A DNA stretch of 64,000 nt from Cordilura impudica (taxonomy: Eukaryota > Arthropoda > Insecta > Diptera > Scathophagidae). Below the pieces are notes generated by a model. That model was not told the DNA's origin. It did no database searches and saw only the letters and a list, made by a program, of their open reading frames with translations. Shown here piece by piece: positions 1-11,219 of the stretch. Made by a program: the position numbers and the translations under genes. Every line of letters starts with the position of its first letter. Positions within the stretch are counted from its first letter, which is position 1. The DNA is taken from the NCBI GenBank assembly GCA_963682025.1, contig OY821519.1, positions 3,537,001-3,601,000 on the forward strand. The letters run 5' to 3'.

Positions 1-1673
1 TTGGCATATTAACTTTTTGTTGTCTTTACAAAATAGAGTTACCGAGTTATCAATGAGTTTTTTGCTTTCAAAACAGTTGTACATAGTTATATAGAATTAT
101 TATTCTGCTTTACCTACAAAATATCTGATTGCGATTACATCTAATTTTTAAAAATTGTTTATAATTACTAAAGCACTATTATTCACATAAATACAAAATT
201 GCACTTTTTAAATTTTCCATTCAAATTTTAGAAAATATCAAATCTAAAAACTGGAACTAAAATTTCCATTATAAATTAGAAAATATTAATTAAATTTTAG
301 AAAATCATATCAAAACGTCGGAAATAATAATTTTAAATTTAGAAGACATCAATTGCATCAAATTCCAAAAAAAAACACCAAACATGTTTAATATTAAAAA
401 ATGTTTACATTAAAAAAAATATTGGCATTCAGGAGAAATTAATAGCTTTTCAGTAACTTCTTTTAACGATAGTCGAATCGCTAAAAAAAAGAAAAGCAAA
501 ATTAAAAGTAAAATTTTTAAACGATATTCGCTATTGCTAAAGTCAGCTGTTGTTGTTATCTAAATGACAACCATTTTTGTGTTGTTTATTCAATCGATAA
601 AAACTTAAATTTTTTAGGTTGAAATGTCGTCATACATAAATAAAAATCATAAAATAGTGAAAATATTTTGCTTTAATTAAAAAACTTTTTTATATAAATA
701 AAAACTTTGTTATATAAATAATTTAGTAGCACATTCAATTCATTATTTCATTTTCAAATAAATAAACAGAAATATTAGTAAAAAAAATAGAGATATTAAA
801 CATAACCATAAAATCATCCTGTCAAACACGAAGTAAGTTGTTTTTTTTCTATTCTTTGTGTTTTTCGCTTATTTTGACAGAGATGCCACTCGTTTACAAT
901 TTAAATAAATAGAAAAATAGATTTGTCGACTGTCGTTAAGATGTATGTACTTAGTGAATCACTTAATCCTTAGTGCAGACAACAATAGCTGTCGATATAT
1001 TTTGCGATTGTCGGATCGTTGAAATTTACAGAATCGGACTACAGAAAACATTAATTTAAATTCAATGAATTTTATAAAACCTCAAATGATATTTAAGGAT
1101 TGCGAACATAAAAATTGTTACATAAATAAACGCAATTTGATGAGAATGTTATTTATATATAAATTTTCACAATTTTTTTTGGATGAATATTTGAAGTTCT
1201 TCAGAAAATAAAGATAACAAATTATTTTATTTAAAATTTTTGCGATATTTGGTTTTTTGCGTTTGGCATCCCTAATTTAATTATTTATTATTATAAATTT
1301 ATTCTCTATGTTTTCCAAATATGGCAATATTTTAATAAAAAAGTTGAGAGAGCTTTTTTTTGGATTATTATTTTGTTACTCCATCCGACCTATATGGCCG
1401 CAATGAAGAAATATTTGGCCAGTTAAAAGTCAAAAAAGCACGATTTAATGCATAAAGCCACCCTACACAACCATTACCTTTGCAATGGCGGTTAGGGCGA
1501 GCTATTTAATTAGCAAAAACTAAATTAAACGAGAAGTTATGTCATATAACCGGAAACGCATGCATATAGGAAATGCATGCATATTTTTCCAATATTATGT
1601 TTACATTTATCATCAATACTCAAACCGAGGTGGAGGGTATCAAAGATTCGGCACAGCCGAATTTAACACTCTT
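1..1673 (+). repeat. Family A repeat, copy A1, cut by window edge
   Basis: Nearly the same sequence recurs at 58416-60117 (same strand) and, reversed, at 16125-17780. The copy ends in a hairpin, ATTCGGCACAGCCGAAT (1646-1662), followed by TTAACACTCTT. The missing first 1.35 kb of the family (compare 57066-58415) must lie left of the window. No open frame is conserved between the copies, so it looks non-autonomous. Class is uncertain; the hairpin end resembles Helentron/DINE-type elements, which is inference. Confidence 0.8.
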
Positions 1674-1679
1674 ACTTGT

Positions 1680-3465
1680 TTTTTCAACAAGTTGTTATAT
1701 GAATCGATTTCAGTACTAAATTATCTCTTTAAAAAGCTATATAACTTCAAAATTGAATGAAAACTCGCCAAGAAATAGCAAATGCCCCAGACCACTTTTG
1801 TGCCAAAAAATCACTAGACATGCAATTTCGCGGCACTTTTTTCAACTTTAAGAAATTGTTGAAAGCCATATTTTTTTTTTGCCCCTATACCTATAAGTAC
1901 TCAAGTATGAAGTTTTGTTTTATTACCACGTTGTTAACCCATTGCGAAATGAGACCGAAAATGGGAAATTTTGAAAATTCCTTTTTCAAGTTTTAAAAAA
2001 TTTTCTTAAACTAAATTTTAAAAAATGGCTCTGGCACTTTAAGCTTTTGTTAACTATATGTTAGAGATTAACTGTGTGAATTTTAAGGTTAATCCCTACG
2101 CTAGAATTTTTTTTACAATAATTTATTTTTTGCGAATTTCGATAAAAATTAGATTTTTGTGAAATATTCAGTAGATGTACTCTTTCTAAATACTGTGTAT
2201 CAGAAATTAATAAATTTTTTACTTTACAATGTTTTATTTCGTCGTTAAAAGTATGGGTTAGGGGAAAAATAATTTGACGTTATTAACCCATTTCGACTTG
2301 GCGCCACAAATGACCCCAAGCTAATTTAGGACGATTAGGTAAAAAGAAATCAAATATTTTGCAAATACTGTTGAATTTTTAAAATTTGGGAAAAATCGGA
2401 GGACGTTAACCCATTATTTGCCAAGGCCAGCTTTGTATATTACTAAAATTATTTTATTTTACATAAGGGTAAGTTTTCGCAAAATATAGCATAATTTTAT
2501 TTTGCAACCAATAATAAGGGTTTAATCTAGTTTACCAGAACAATACATTATTTTTAGGTATTTACTTTTCTTTTAATATGGCGAAATTCAAAGTTTGTCC
2601 TCGGCAAAGAATGTTCGATTTATTCCAAATTTTTAGCATAAAAGATTTACAATTTGGTTATTATATTTTAAGCGTCACATCTAAAAATTCAACAACATTT
2701 ACGAAATAATTGATTTTTTTGAATAAATTGTCTTTCATTAGCTTGGGGTCATATGCGACCTCAATTCCAAAAGGGTCATGTTGTTTTTTTTCAGAAACCC
2801 TAGGCTATTAAGATAAAATATAAAATTTTTAAGTAGAAAACTGATTAATTTTTGATACAAAGTATTTAGAAAGATTACATTTACTGAATATTTCACAAAA
2901 ATCAAATTTTTCTCGAAATCCGCAAAAAAAATTCTTGTAAAAAAAATTCTGACGCAGGAATTTACTTAAAAATTCACACACTTAATCTCTTACATGTATT
3001 TAACAAAACTTTGAAGTGCCAGATCCATTTTTTTACATTTTGTTTAAGAAAATTTTTTAAAACTAGAAAAAGGAGTTTTCAAAATGTTATCAAAAATATC
3101 ACCCATTTTCGGTGTCAATGCGCAACGTGGTTATAAAACAATACTTCATATTTGAGTACTTATAGGTATAGAGAGCAAAAAAAAAAAATTAAGGCTTTAA
3201 TCAATTTGTTAAAGTTGAAAAAATGTACATCACATTTCATGACCTAGAGTTTTTTTTACCACAAAAGTGGTCTGGTGCATTTGTTATTTCTTGGCGAATT
3301 TTTATTCGATTTTGAAGTTATATAGCTTTTTGGAAAGATAAGTTAGTACTGAAAAAATTATGCTATAAATTTTAGTAAAATCTAAAAAAAGTCATAATCT
3401 ATTTCCGGCGCTACTTTTCTTTATCCGATTACCTATATCGATTCATACAACAGCTTGCCGAAAAA
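1680..3465. mobile_element. Foldback-type element with long inverted arms
   Basis: The left arm (about 1690-2330) is repeated in reverse at about 2740-3460. Shared blocks include the region around CGCCAAGAAATA (1766) against its complement near 3287, the ACTCAAGTATGAAG block near 1900 against CTTCATATTTGAGT near 3147, and CCCCAAGCTAAT (2315) against ATTAGCTTGGGG (2737). The right arm carries about 90 extra bases near 3365-3440. Arms differ by many substitutions, so the element is old. No transposase is seen; the centre (2400-2700) is AT-rich. Confidence 0.7.
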
Positions 3466-3611
3466 TTAAATTAAACTATAGAATGAAATTTTTGTAAAAT
3501 CTGAAAAAAGTCATATTTTGCCCTTATAAACACACTTGAAATTTTCCGGCTCGTCTTTTCTTTATCCGATTGTCCCCAAACTTCACATTTATTAGTTTTA
3601 TATAGAAATGA

Positions 3612-3902
3612 AACAAACTGGACACTCCCTAAAATCGCAATTTCATTTTTAAGGACCACTCCAGTGTTCACATATATCTGGCCGGATTTGGCATCCTGTC
3701 ACTACGGTAAAAAAGTTCTTGAGTGGTATAAGAAGAATAGGGGTTTTTTGTACCAACGGAGACAAATTCTCCAAACTATCCAGAGCTTAGACCAGTGGAG
3801 AAACATTGGGCTCTTGTGAAAAGGGATCTGAAGAGCACAAAAACTGTGTCCCAAAATGTGGAAGAAAGGGGAAAGGTCCACAGGTTCATAAATAGTGATT
3901 AG
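3612..3902 (+). pseudogene. Transposase C-terminal remnant, ITmD37E type
   Basis: One frame reads FTYIWPDLASCHY then KKVLEWYKKNRGF; after a one-base shift in a T run near 3748 the next frame reads FVPTETNSPNYPELRPVEKHW. The Asp of WPDLAS and the Glu of RPVEKHW are separated by 37 residues, the spacing that defines the DD37E clade of Tc1/mariner transposases. Only the last third of the catalytic domain is present and no terminal repeats were found. The stop is at 3900-3902. Confidence 0.6.
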
Positions 3903-4202
3903 AACTATAAAAACTACCTTTTTTTTTGTAAGATTTATTATATTATTACGATTTATCTATGTTACGATTTTTTCGATCCTACTCTTTATTATGCAAACTA
4001 AATAATAACTATCATACATCTGGAGTTATTATATTATTAATAACGTATGACCTCAACCGATTTGATGTTTGTTATTATGAAAATCCATAAAAAACGTTTA
4101 AATCATTCTAATCATCCATATCTTTGTCATGAATCAATTTTTAAAAAAATCGATTTTCAATCAGTCTTAAGCACTATTTGAATTCTATTCATTTCAATTT
4201 AC
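3903..4202. other. Intron or intergenic AT-rich sequence
   Basis: This stretch lies 3' of the last visible exon of the SLC17 gene and should be intron of that gene. I see no exon, RNA or repeat structure in it. Confidence 0.4.
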
Positions 4203-7200
4203 CTCAAATATGCCTTCTACAATACGTATCGCTAATAACATTTCCAAACTATGTTTGGCAGCCAATGGTGTAAAAAGAGTTAATATTGCAGTTGTTCCAA
4301 TGCCAATACCAAATACCTATGAAAAGTATAAATGTTGAAATACCAGAAATTATTTTCAAATACCAAAAACTATATGCTGATTGATACTTACTATATTACC
4401 ACCGATCTTAGCTCCGATAAAACCACCAATAAATTGTGTCAATATATAACCATAAAAGAATGAACTCAATATGAGTCCCTTCTGTTTGGAATCCCAAGGA
4501 AAATCCTGTTGCCAGGATTCGTTGCCATTCTCATCGATTATTGTACGATTCTCTGTCATGGCCACAATGGCCACACTTAAATTTACACGTAAAGAGTAGA
4601 CATTAAAGAAACCGAAGAAAGCCAGTAAAACCACAATATAGCGACGCTTTTTCCAAAACCTCCAAGAAAGAGGTTCCGCTTCAACGACTTCATTGCTGTA
4701 AAAGAAGACAGGAAAAACAAAAATTTTTTAATAAATGTTTAAGACTTTTCAATAAGTAACTTTGCAGTTTGCAATGCTAAAACAAGGTCATTTGCTTCGA
4801 AGCAAATACAGCAGAATCCATACGCTAGAGTGGGCCGTTCTTTGAAAAATTGTCTATTCCTGACCAGCTACAATTCCAACAAGATGTTTGTATATATGAT
4901 AGGCAAGTTGTAAATTTTAAAGTTCGGCCCACCTAACATACACACATACACGTACATACATATTTTAAGATATATTGGTATAATATTCACCAACTACATC
5001 AATGTTTCTTTGAACTTTCGCTTTCACAATAAAATATTCAGCGCTTGCTTGTTGCTGCTCTAACGTATGATGACTAGAAACACGTTTTTTTTTTTCATAA
5101 ATATTTGTTGCTGATTTACACCACCATGCTACCCATTCTTGTACATACATACATACATACGTATATTGTTTATGCACAGATACAAATTCATTAACTTATT
5201 ACGTTTTGTACTCATATTTGTTATTATCTTCGAATATTATGTACTGTACGCGCTTAAGTTTCGTAATTTTCTATATAATTTTACAAATAATTTTTACAAA
5301 ATAAATTTATATCTAAGTATATCCGATCGGTACATGATATTCACTTTAATCTATCTCAGAATATATGTACATAAGAAATATATTTTTTCTCGATTTTGGT
5401 TATTTTTGGACTGATTGAAATCAATTTAGAATCTTTTAAGCGAGAAATTAAGAGTACCTATCATATAAACTTAATGTGAGTTTAAGTAGTTAACGAATAT
5501 GGACCTTATTTCAAAAACTTTTATGACTATGGTTCTTGTGGAATTGAAATATTTATTAACCCTGATAAGAACATATCTAAAAACATTATAAAAATAACAA
5601 ATTACAAAAAATAAAAAAATATATGTCAACTAAAAAATTAAGTTTTAGCAGGTATCTAAGTATAATTTAAAATTTTTATTTGCCACGCCCCTCCGCCCAC
5701 AGACCAGAAATCAGAAAAGAAGATTTCCCTGAAAATTTAATTAAAATCGGTCCATCCATTTTTACATGCATAGATGCCAATAGTGGTACAAAATTAAAAT
5801 TTGATTTGTCACGCCCCTCCGCCCACCGACCAAAAATCAAAAATCAGACTTCACAGCTTCACGCACCAGGCTATTTTGAAGATTCCCTGAAAAATTCATA
5901 CATACATACATACATATAGATAAATAAAATCTCAATTTCTAAGTTTCTTGACGCTCCTATGAAACGCTGCATATTATTTGAACTTCAGTAGTATTTATTT
6001 CTCGTTGGGCATTTGACAATCGAATAGAATTTTACAATTGGGGCCATTTGGTGGAATAAGACGTTTCGGTATAAAATAAACAACTAACGTATGGACAAAA
6101 AATGTGTAAACAAACCATTAATTATTATTTTTTTATTAGATATTGACGGTTTGCCTTCCGATTTTTTTTTTTCTGATGTGTAAACATCTATACGCGGAGG
6201 GGGGTAAAAATCTATTTCACAATACAATCACAAAAACAGCGTAAGACGTAAGACAAAATCGGTGTGACTTATGATTGAAAATGAAAAATGAAAAAGAAAA
6301 AATGAAAAATGCAAAATGAAAAATAAAAAATTAAAAATAAAAACTGAAAAATTAAAAATAAAAAACGAAAAATGAAAAATAAAAAATTAAAAAAGAAAAA
6401 TGAAAAATAAAAAACGAAAAAGGAAAAACTAAAAATTAAAAATGACAAATAAAAAATTAATTACGAAAAATATAAAATGAAAAATTAAATATAAAAAGTG
6501 AAAAATAAAAAAATGAAAAAAGCGAAAAATTAAAAATGAAGAATGAAAAATAAAAAATGAAAAATAAAAAATAAAAAATTTAAAATTAAAAAAAAAAGTG
6601 AAAAATAAAAAATGAGAAATAAAAAATGCAAAATGAAAAATAAAAAATGAAAAATGAAAAATAAAAAACGAAAAATTAAGAATGAAAAAAGTGAAAAATT
6701 AAAAATGAAGAATGAAAAATGAAAAATAAAAAATGGAATTTAAAAAAAAAGTGAAAAATAAAAAATGAAAAATACAAAATGAAAAATAAAAAATGAAAAA
6801 TGAAAAATGAAAAATAAAAAACGAAAAATTAAAAATGAAAAATTTAAAACGAAAAATAAAAAATTTAAAATTAAAAATTAAAAAAGAAAAATGAAAAATG
6901 AAAATTAAAAATTAACCAGTTGAAATAATAAATAATAATAAATATTTTTATATTGGCAGAGCCCCCGCAGTTGTTTGCAATAAGTGATACATAGATGACG
7001 CTTTCTGTTTGATTTTAAAAAAGTGCCATAATAAAATTTTTTAAATTACTAGATGTTTACACATCACCCCTGTGATCGGACTCACATAATTTTTTTTTCT
7101 ACTTCAGCCATGGATCTGAATTCCGCTTGTATGTACGGTTTTTATCTCTTTTTTATTTTCTCGGTATACGTTTCTATACGCTCTTCTATTTAAGTTTGTC

Positions 7201-7946
7201 CGTTTAATGTTTGGTGGGTTATTATCGTTCGGCACGAATTTGATTTGTCTCAATTTTTCAATTTCAATTCAAAATGAATACAGTCTTTCATTTTAAATAA
7301 AATATTAATGTGTAATTAAATATATTTTTAAATACAACAATAAATTTTAGAATTTGTGACGTTTAGTTGGTTTTATTTTTTTTTAAGTTTAATGTAGGTT
7401 TGTTTGTTGTTTATCTTATTTAGTCACTCTTATTAACATAAGACTCGTGCCTGCTCATTCTATTAACCTTTATTTGTATGCAATTGGGCATTATCAACAT
7501 TTAAAAAATAAAAAAACAAAAAAATAAAAAAACTTCTAGAACTTCCATGATTCTACTATTTTTAACCCGTTTATTAGTTGAAAAGCTGAGTATTAAAAAA
7601 CGAACGTAGGGTACTATGTTCCTAGGCAGAGATATTTTTGTGTAACACTTTGGAAAACAGGTATTTTTGAATGTGTATAAAGTTGAGTTTGTATTTTGTT
7701 TCCTAGTTCTTGCTTGCAATACCAACTAAGCCAACCAATAAACGGTTATACTCTTGCAAAAGTACAAAAAAAAAAAACAAAAAATGCAGTTATAGTAGGG
7801 TGTGCCTGTGTTTTGTTAAGAAAATGTGGGTTTTGTTTTACCATATTAATTGTGACAACGATTAACTATAGTTAAACTTACGGATCATATCTTCTCGCTT
7901 CTAATTGATGGCCGTTTTCTTTTCCATTTTTCACAGGTTCATCCAT
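4203..7946 (-). CDS. SLC17-family anion/phosphate cotransporter, 5' part
   Basis: Three exons join in frame: 7946-7882 (ATG, 65 nt), 4695-4392 (304 nt) and 4316-4203 (114 nt), giving 161 residues. All splice sites fit (donors CC|GTAAGT, ATA|GTAAGT, GAG|GTAAAT; acceptors TTACAG and TCATAG). The cytoplasmic N-terminus (1-40) is charged. A first membrane segment (about 41-68) runs into RVNLSVAIVAM, a hallmark of SLC17 transporters (sialin, NaPi-I, VGLUT). The extracellular loop has N-glycosylation sites NRT (71) and NES (80). Then follow FPWDSKQKGLILSSFFYGY (about 87-105), the second-helix signature, and GGFIGAKIGG and a third helix. The family moves organic anions or phosphate with Na+ or H+ across plasma or lysosomal membranes; the substrate cannot be told here. 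The remaining two thirds should lie left of the window. Intron 1 (3.2 kb) holds repeats, including family B copy B1. I am sure of the family, not of the orthologue. Confidence 0.9.
4740..5640. other. Intron 1 of the SLC17 gene, AT-rich filler
   Basis: Contains short CATA/ACAT microsatellites (about 4931-4960 and 5141-5165) and otherwise unremarkable AT-rich sequence. Short open frames on both strands here show no coding character. Confidence 0.4.
5655..5925 (+). repeat. GCCACGCCCCTCCGCCCAC minisatellite-like repeat
   Basis: Two tandem units of about 130 bp each contain a (T/G)CCACGCCCCTCCGCCCA core, then ACAGACCA-AAATCAGA and a GATTCCCTGAAAA block; the stretch ends in CATACATACATACATA. The same units occur at about 46500-46740. 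The GC-rich core stands out from the AT-rich surroundings. Such blocks can look like short ORFs but are non-coding. Confidence 0.6.
6175..7065. mobile_element. Family B element, copy B1 (MITE-like)
   Basis: It begins GATGTGTAAACATCT (6175) and ends with the exact complement AGATGTTTACACATC (7051-7065), so it has 15-bp inverted ends. After a unique 5' block comes a low-complexity array (about 6270-6910) of 7-8 bp units such as AAAAATG and AAAAATA. A conserved 3' block includes AAGTGATACATAGATGACGC. Copy B2 (13929-24441) has the same ends and a much longer array. No ORF is present, so it is non-autonomous. The sequence just outside the ends (CCGAT) is also partly symmetrical, so the true ends may lie slightly further out. 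Confidence 0.7.
7066..7881. other. Intron 1 of the SLC17 gene, unique part
   Basis: AT-rich intron between copy B1 and coding exon 1. The 74-residue minus-strand frame at 7501-7725 has no recognisable domain and is probably chance. Confidence 0.4.
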
Positions 7947-8319
7947 ATTGACTAATAATGGAAACTATTTACTTGGCCAACAACTAATAAATATTTTGCC
8001 ATACAGTACACATAAGCTTCGACGCCGGCTTGATCTATAATGAAAAATCAAAGTTATTGTTTATTTAAAATTTGAAACACGCAAACGTATATTTCGTGTT
8101 TTATAGTGAAGAGAAGAACATTGAATAGAAACAGGTGGAGGAAAAGTAAAACCACTTATTGACATTAGCCGTACCCTGACATTAAATACACAATTTTAAT
8201 GAAAACATCTGTATACAAATGAATACGGGGTTCTCTTAAACATTGAAGTTGGTTGACACGCAAACCAGATTATTTGGTTTTTAATATTGGTTTTACTAAT
8301 TTGCAACAATTTTTAAATA
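7947..8319. promoter_or_regulatory. Head-to-head 5' region
   Basis: These 373 bp separate the SLC17 start codon (minus strand, 7946) from the candidate first exon on the plus strand (8320). If the latter is real, this is a short bidirectional promoter. No convincing TATA box is visible; the region is less repetitive than its surroundings. Confidence 0.3.
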
Positions 8320-8421
8320 ATGACTGCCGTATTTGCTCGTCAATTTGTTAAAGTACATGTTTATCATTCAATGCGTTGTCAGACGAAATTCCGATCCCGA
8401 AATAACAACTCTATTTTACGG
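8320..8421 (+). CDS. Candidate first coding exon, unknown gene
   Basis: ATG at 8320 opens 34 codons (MTAVFARQFVKVHVYHSM...) that run into a consensus donor, CGG|GTGAGT, at 8422. The peptide is basic with few acids, as a mitochondrial presequence would be. It sits head to head with the SLC17 gene, 373 bp away. I could not find a convincing next exon before the DRC2 gene, and the downstream 19 kb is mostly transposons. It may be a real exon with a long first intron or a chance ORF plus donor. Confidence 0.35.
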
Positions 8422-8640
8422 GTGAGTACATACAAACACAATTCATGCTAATATTAGTTAATAAGATTCGGTTAAAAGTATATCAACACTTACACATACA
8501 ATATAACACTATTTATGAGAGAAAAGGGAATGGAGAAGTAGAAATTTTGTTGATTGAAAACGAAGTTGTATCTTTTGAGATCAATATGAAGTAAAAGCTT
8601 TATGGTATGAAAACTGATTCTTAAACACACTGCTCATAGG

Positions 8641-8749
8641 CCTGAGTGTGTAGGTGAGTGAGTTAAAGCGCATGACCAAAAAGTGCAATTACGAGTGCAT
8701 GTAAGATAGACGCAGGTTCAAACCTTACGGCCGCCCTATGTAGAAAAAT

Positions 8750-8785
<36 letters not shown>
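8641..8785 (+). repeat. tRNA-like segment, possible SINE head
   Basis: TAGGTGAGTGAGTTAAAGCG (8651-8670) resembles an RNA polymerase III box A, and GGTTCAAACCT (8714-8724) matches a box B, about 60 bases apart, as in tRNA genes and tRNA-derived SINEs. The segment then runs into an (AT)n tract (8754-8782) rather than a normal tRNA 3' end. I could not fold a full cloverleaf, so a SINE or decayed tRNA fragment is more likely than an active tRNA gene. Confidence 0.4.
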
Positions 8786-8788
<3 letters not shown>

Positions 8789-9449
8789 CATATATCTATT
8801 CAATTATAACATAATTATCACAATGTTTACTAAAAGTCACTGATGAAGGCTGACATTCCAGAAACTACATAGTCCGATTAAAGGTACATACAGTGTAGTT
8901 ATGAATTTGAGAAATATATGCTTTCTTCTTCTCTACCACATACCATTGAAAAAGAAATCAGTTTATGGCCTTAAAGTAATTTAGCTGATTAAATGTTTTG
9001 CAAAACACTATAAACATATAAAATAAGTAATCCTTTAAAATGTTTAAATAACGAATTTCGTGGAATTTATAAGGTCCATAAAAGTTAAATTTCACTTTAT
9101 TTTATTTTTTACAAGATTAAAATATATAACATTGCTTCATATAAAATTTTTCTGATATTTAATAGCTTTTTTTTACTATAATGTTTTTATTATTTAGTGT
9201 TTTTATTATTATTTTATTATTTAGAATTTGCGCCCTTTACTACTAAAGCGTTCAAGTACTTCAAAATTAAGTCAAAGTAGTTATTAATTTAAGACAGAAT
9301 CAACTTCTCTTTTATTATATTTACTACAAAAATTTTAATGTGGAAGTACTCGTACACAGCACGCGTTTTATTTTTCTTTCTCCGCCTTTTTTTTGCTATT
9401 TCTACAAACAATATTTCATTTTGTTCAAACAATAATTTAACGAAGAAAA
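8786..9449. other. Unassigned AT-rich sequence
   Basis: No gene, hairpin element or repeat family was recognised here. Confidence 0.4.
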
Positions 9450-10217
9450 ACAAAGTTTTTATTAAAACTCTTTCTTTGCTTATGCATATGAGTTTTTAAT
9501 CTCTCCGTGACTGTGCGTGACTTTGCGTGACTATTTTAAAATTAATCTTTGGTCACACCAAGTCTATGGACAAAGTTTCAGTTCGATCGCATGAGGGGAA
9601 ATGGGGCTTAAATCACTCCGTGACTATGCGTGGCTTTTTTTAAATTAATCTTTGGCCACATCAAGTCAATGGACAAAGTTTAAGATCGATCGGATGAGGG
9701 GAAGTTATGTTTTAATCTCTCCGTGGCTGTGCACTATGCGTGACTAAGTCAAAGTTAATCTCTTTTCACAGCAATTCTATCGAACAAGTTTCAGATTGAT
9801 CGGATAAGGGGAAATGGGTTTTAAATTACTCCGTGACTGTGCGTGACTATGCGTGACTATGTCGAAGTTAATCTTTCTTTACAGAAAGTATATCGACCAA
9901 GTTTCAGATTGATTGGATGAGGGGAAATCCGTTTTAAATCTCTCCGTGACTGTGCGTGACCATGCGTGATTGTGCGTGACTAAGTCAAAGTTAATCTTTT
10001 TTTCATAGCAAGTGTATGGACCAAGTTTCAGATCGATCGGATGAGGGTAAATGACGTATAGATCACCCCGTGACTGTGCGTGACTACCCCAAAATTAATC
10101 TGTAGTCACAACAAGATTAGATTGGCCTAGATTCAGATTATTTGGATAAGGGGGAATAGGGTTGCCCCACTACAGACAGACAGATAGTATGAGTTAAAAG
10201 AAAGAGTTTAATAATCT
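9450..10217 (+). mobile_element. Family C element, copy C1, with internal minisatellite
   Basis: The left end TTAAAACTCTTTCTTTGC and the right end AAAGAAAGAGTTTAA (about 10199-10211) are inverted repeats. Between them are six tandem monomers of about 100-125 bp. Each holds CTCCGTGACTGTGCGTGAC, TTAATCTTT, AAGTTTCAGATYGATCGG and ATGAGGGGAAATG. Monomer length varies because the 12-bp unit GTGCGTGACTAT is itself repeated one to three times. The copy ends in an ACAGACAGACAG tract. Confidence 0.75.
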
Positions 10218-10225
10218 AACCCATA

Positions 10226-11146
10226 AAAACAAAGTTTTTATTAAAACTCTTTCTTTCCTTATGCATATGAGTTTTGACTATCTCCGTGACTGTGCGTTAC
10301 TGTGTGTGACTATCTTAAAATTAATCTTTGGCCACAACAAGTTTATGGACAAAGTTTCAGATCCATCGGATGAGGGGAAGTGGGATTTTAATCTCTCCGT
10401 GACTGTGCGTGACTATGTCAAAGTTAATCTTTTTTCACTTCAAGTCTATCGACAAAGTTTCAGATTGATCGGATGAAGGAAAATGATATTTATATCACTC
10501 CGTGACTGTGCGTGACCGTGCGTGACTATGTCAAAGTTAATCTTTTTTCACAGCAAGTCTATCGACCAAGTTTCAGATCGATCGGATAAGGGGAAATGGG
10601 TTTTAGATCACTCCATGACTGTGCGTGACTATGCGTGACCGTGCGTGACTATGTCAAACTTAATCTTTTTTCACAGCAAATCTATCAACCAAGTTTCAGA
10701 TCGATCGGATAAGGGGAAATGGGTTTTAGATCACTACGTGACTGTACGTGACCATGCGTGACTGTGCGTGACTAAGTCAAAATTAATCTCTTTTTCACAG
10801 CAAGTGTATGGACTAAGTTTCAGATCGATCGGATGAGGGGAAATGATTGTTAGATCACTCCGTGACTGTGCGTGACCATGCGTGACTGTGCGTGACTGAG
10901 TCAAAATTAATCTTTTTTCACAGCAAGTGTATGGACCAAGTTTGAGATCGATCGGATGAGGGGAAATGACATTTATATCACTCCGTGACTGTGCGTGACC
11001 AAGCGTGACTGTGCGTGATTACCCCAAAATTAATCTGTAGTCACGACAAGACTATAGGCCAAGTTTCAGATCAGTTGGATAAGGTGGAATGGGGTCCACC
11101 CATGGCAGACAGACAGACAGAGAGTATGAGTTAAAATAAAGAGTTT
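10226..11146 (+). mobile_element. Family C element, copy C2, with internal minisatellite
   Basis: It directly follows C1 in the same orientation, starting again with the AAACAAAGTTTTTATTAAAA end and finishing at AGACAGACAGACAGAG...AAAGAGTTTAAAA. It has seven monomers, one more than C1. Short ORFs over it are by-products of the repeat. Confidence 0.75.
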
Positions 11147-11219
11147 AAAAAGGGGTAAAATTTACCACCACGTCATTGACTATTGACAAAATTTCACCTC
11201 CATAATTAAAAGTTAATAA

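Noticed and set aside
1..1673. Family A as a classical Helitron
   Set aside because: The hairpin end is followed by CACTCTT, not CTRR, and the other end does not begin TC; only a Helentron-like origin remains possible.
3471..3671. 66-residue minus-strand frame 3' of the SLC17 exons
   Set aside because: Does not resemble the next SLC17 segment and overlaps the plus-strand transposase remnant and a short local tandem duplication.
8651..8724. Functional tRNA gene
   Set aside because: Boxes A and B are present but no complete acceptor or anticodon stem could be drawn.
8754..8782. AT repeats and (CATA)n or (GTAT)n tracts as CRISPR-like or origin features
   Set aside because: Simple microsatellites without spacers; ordinary in fly intergenic DNA.
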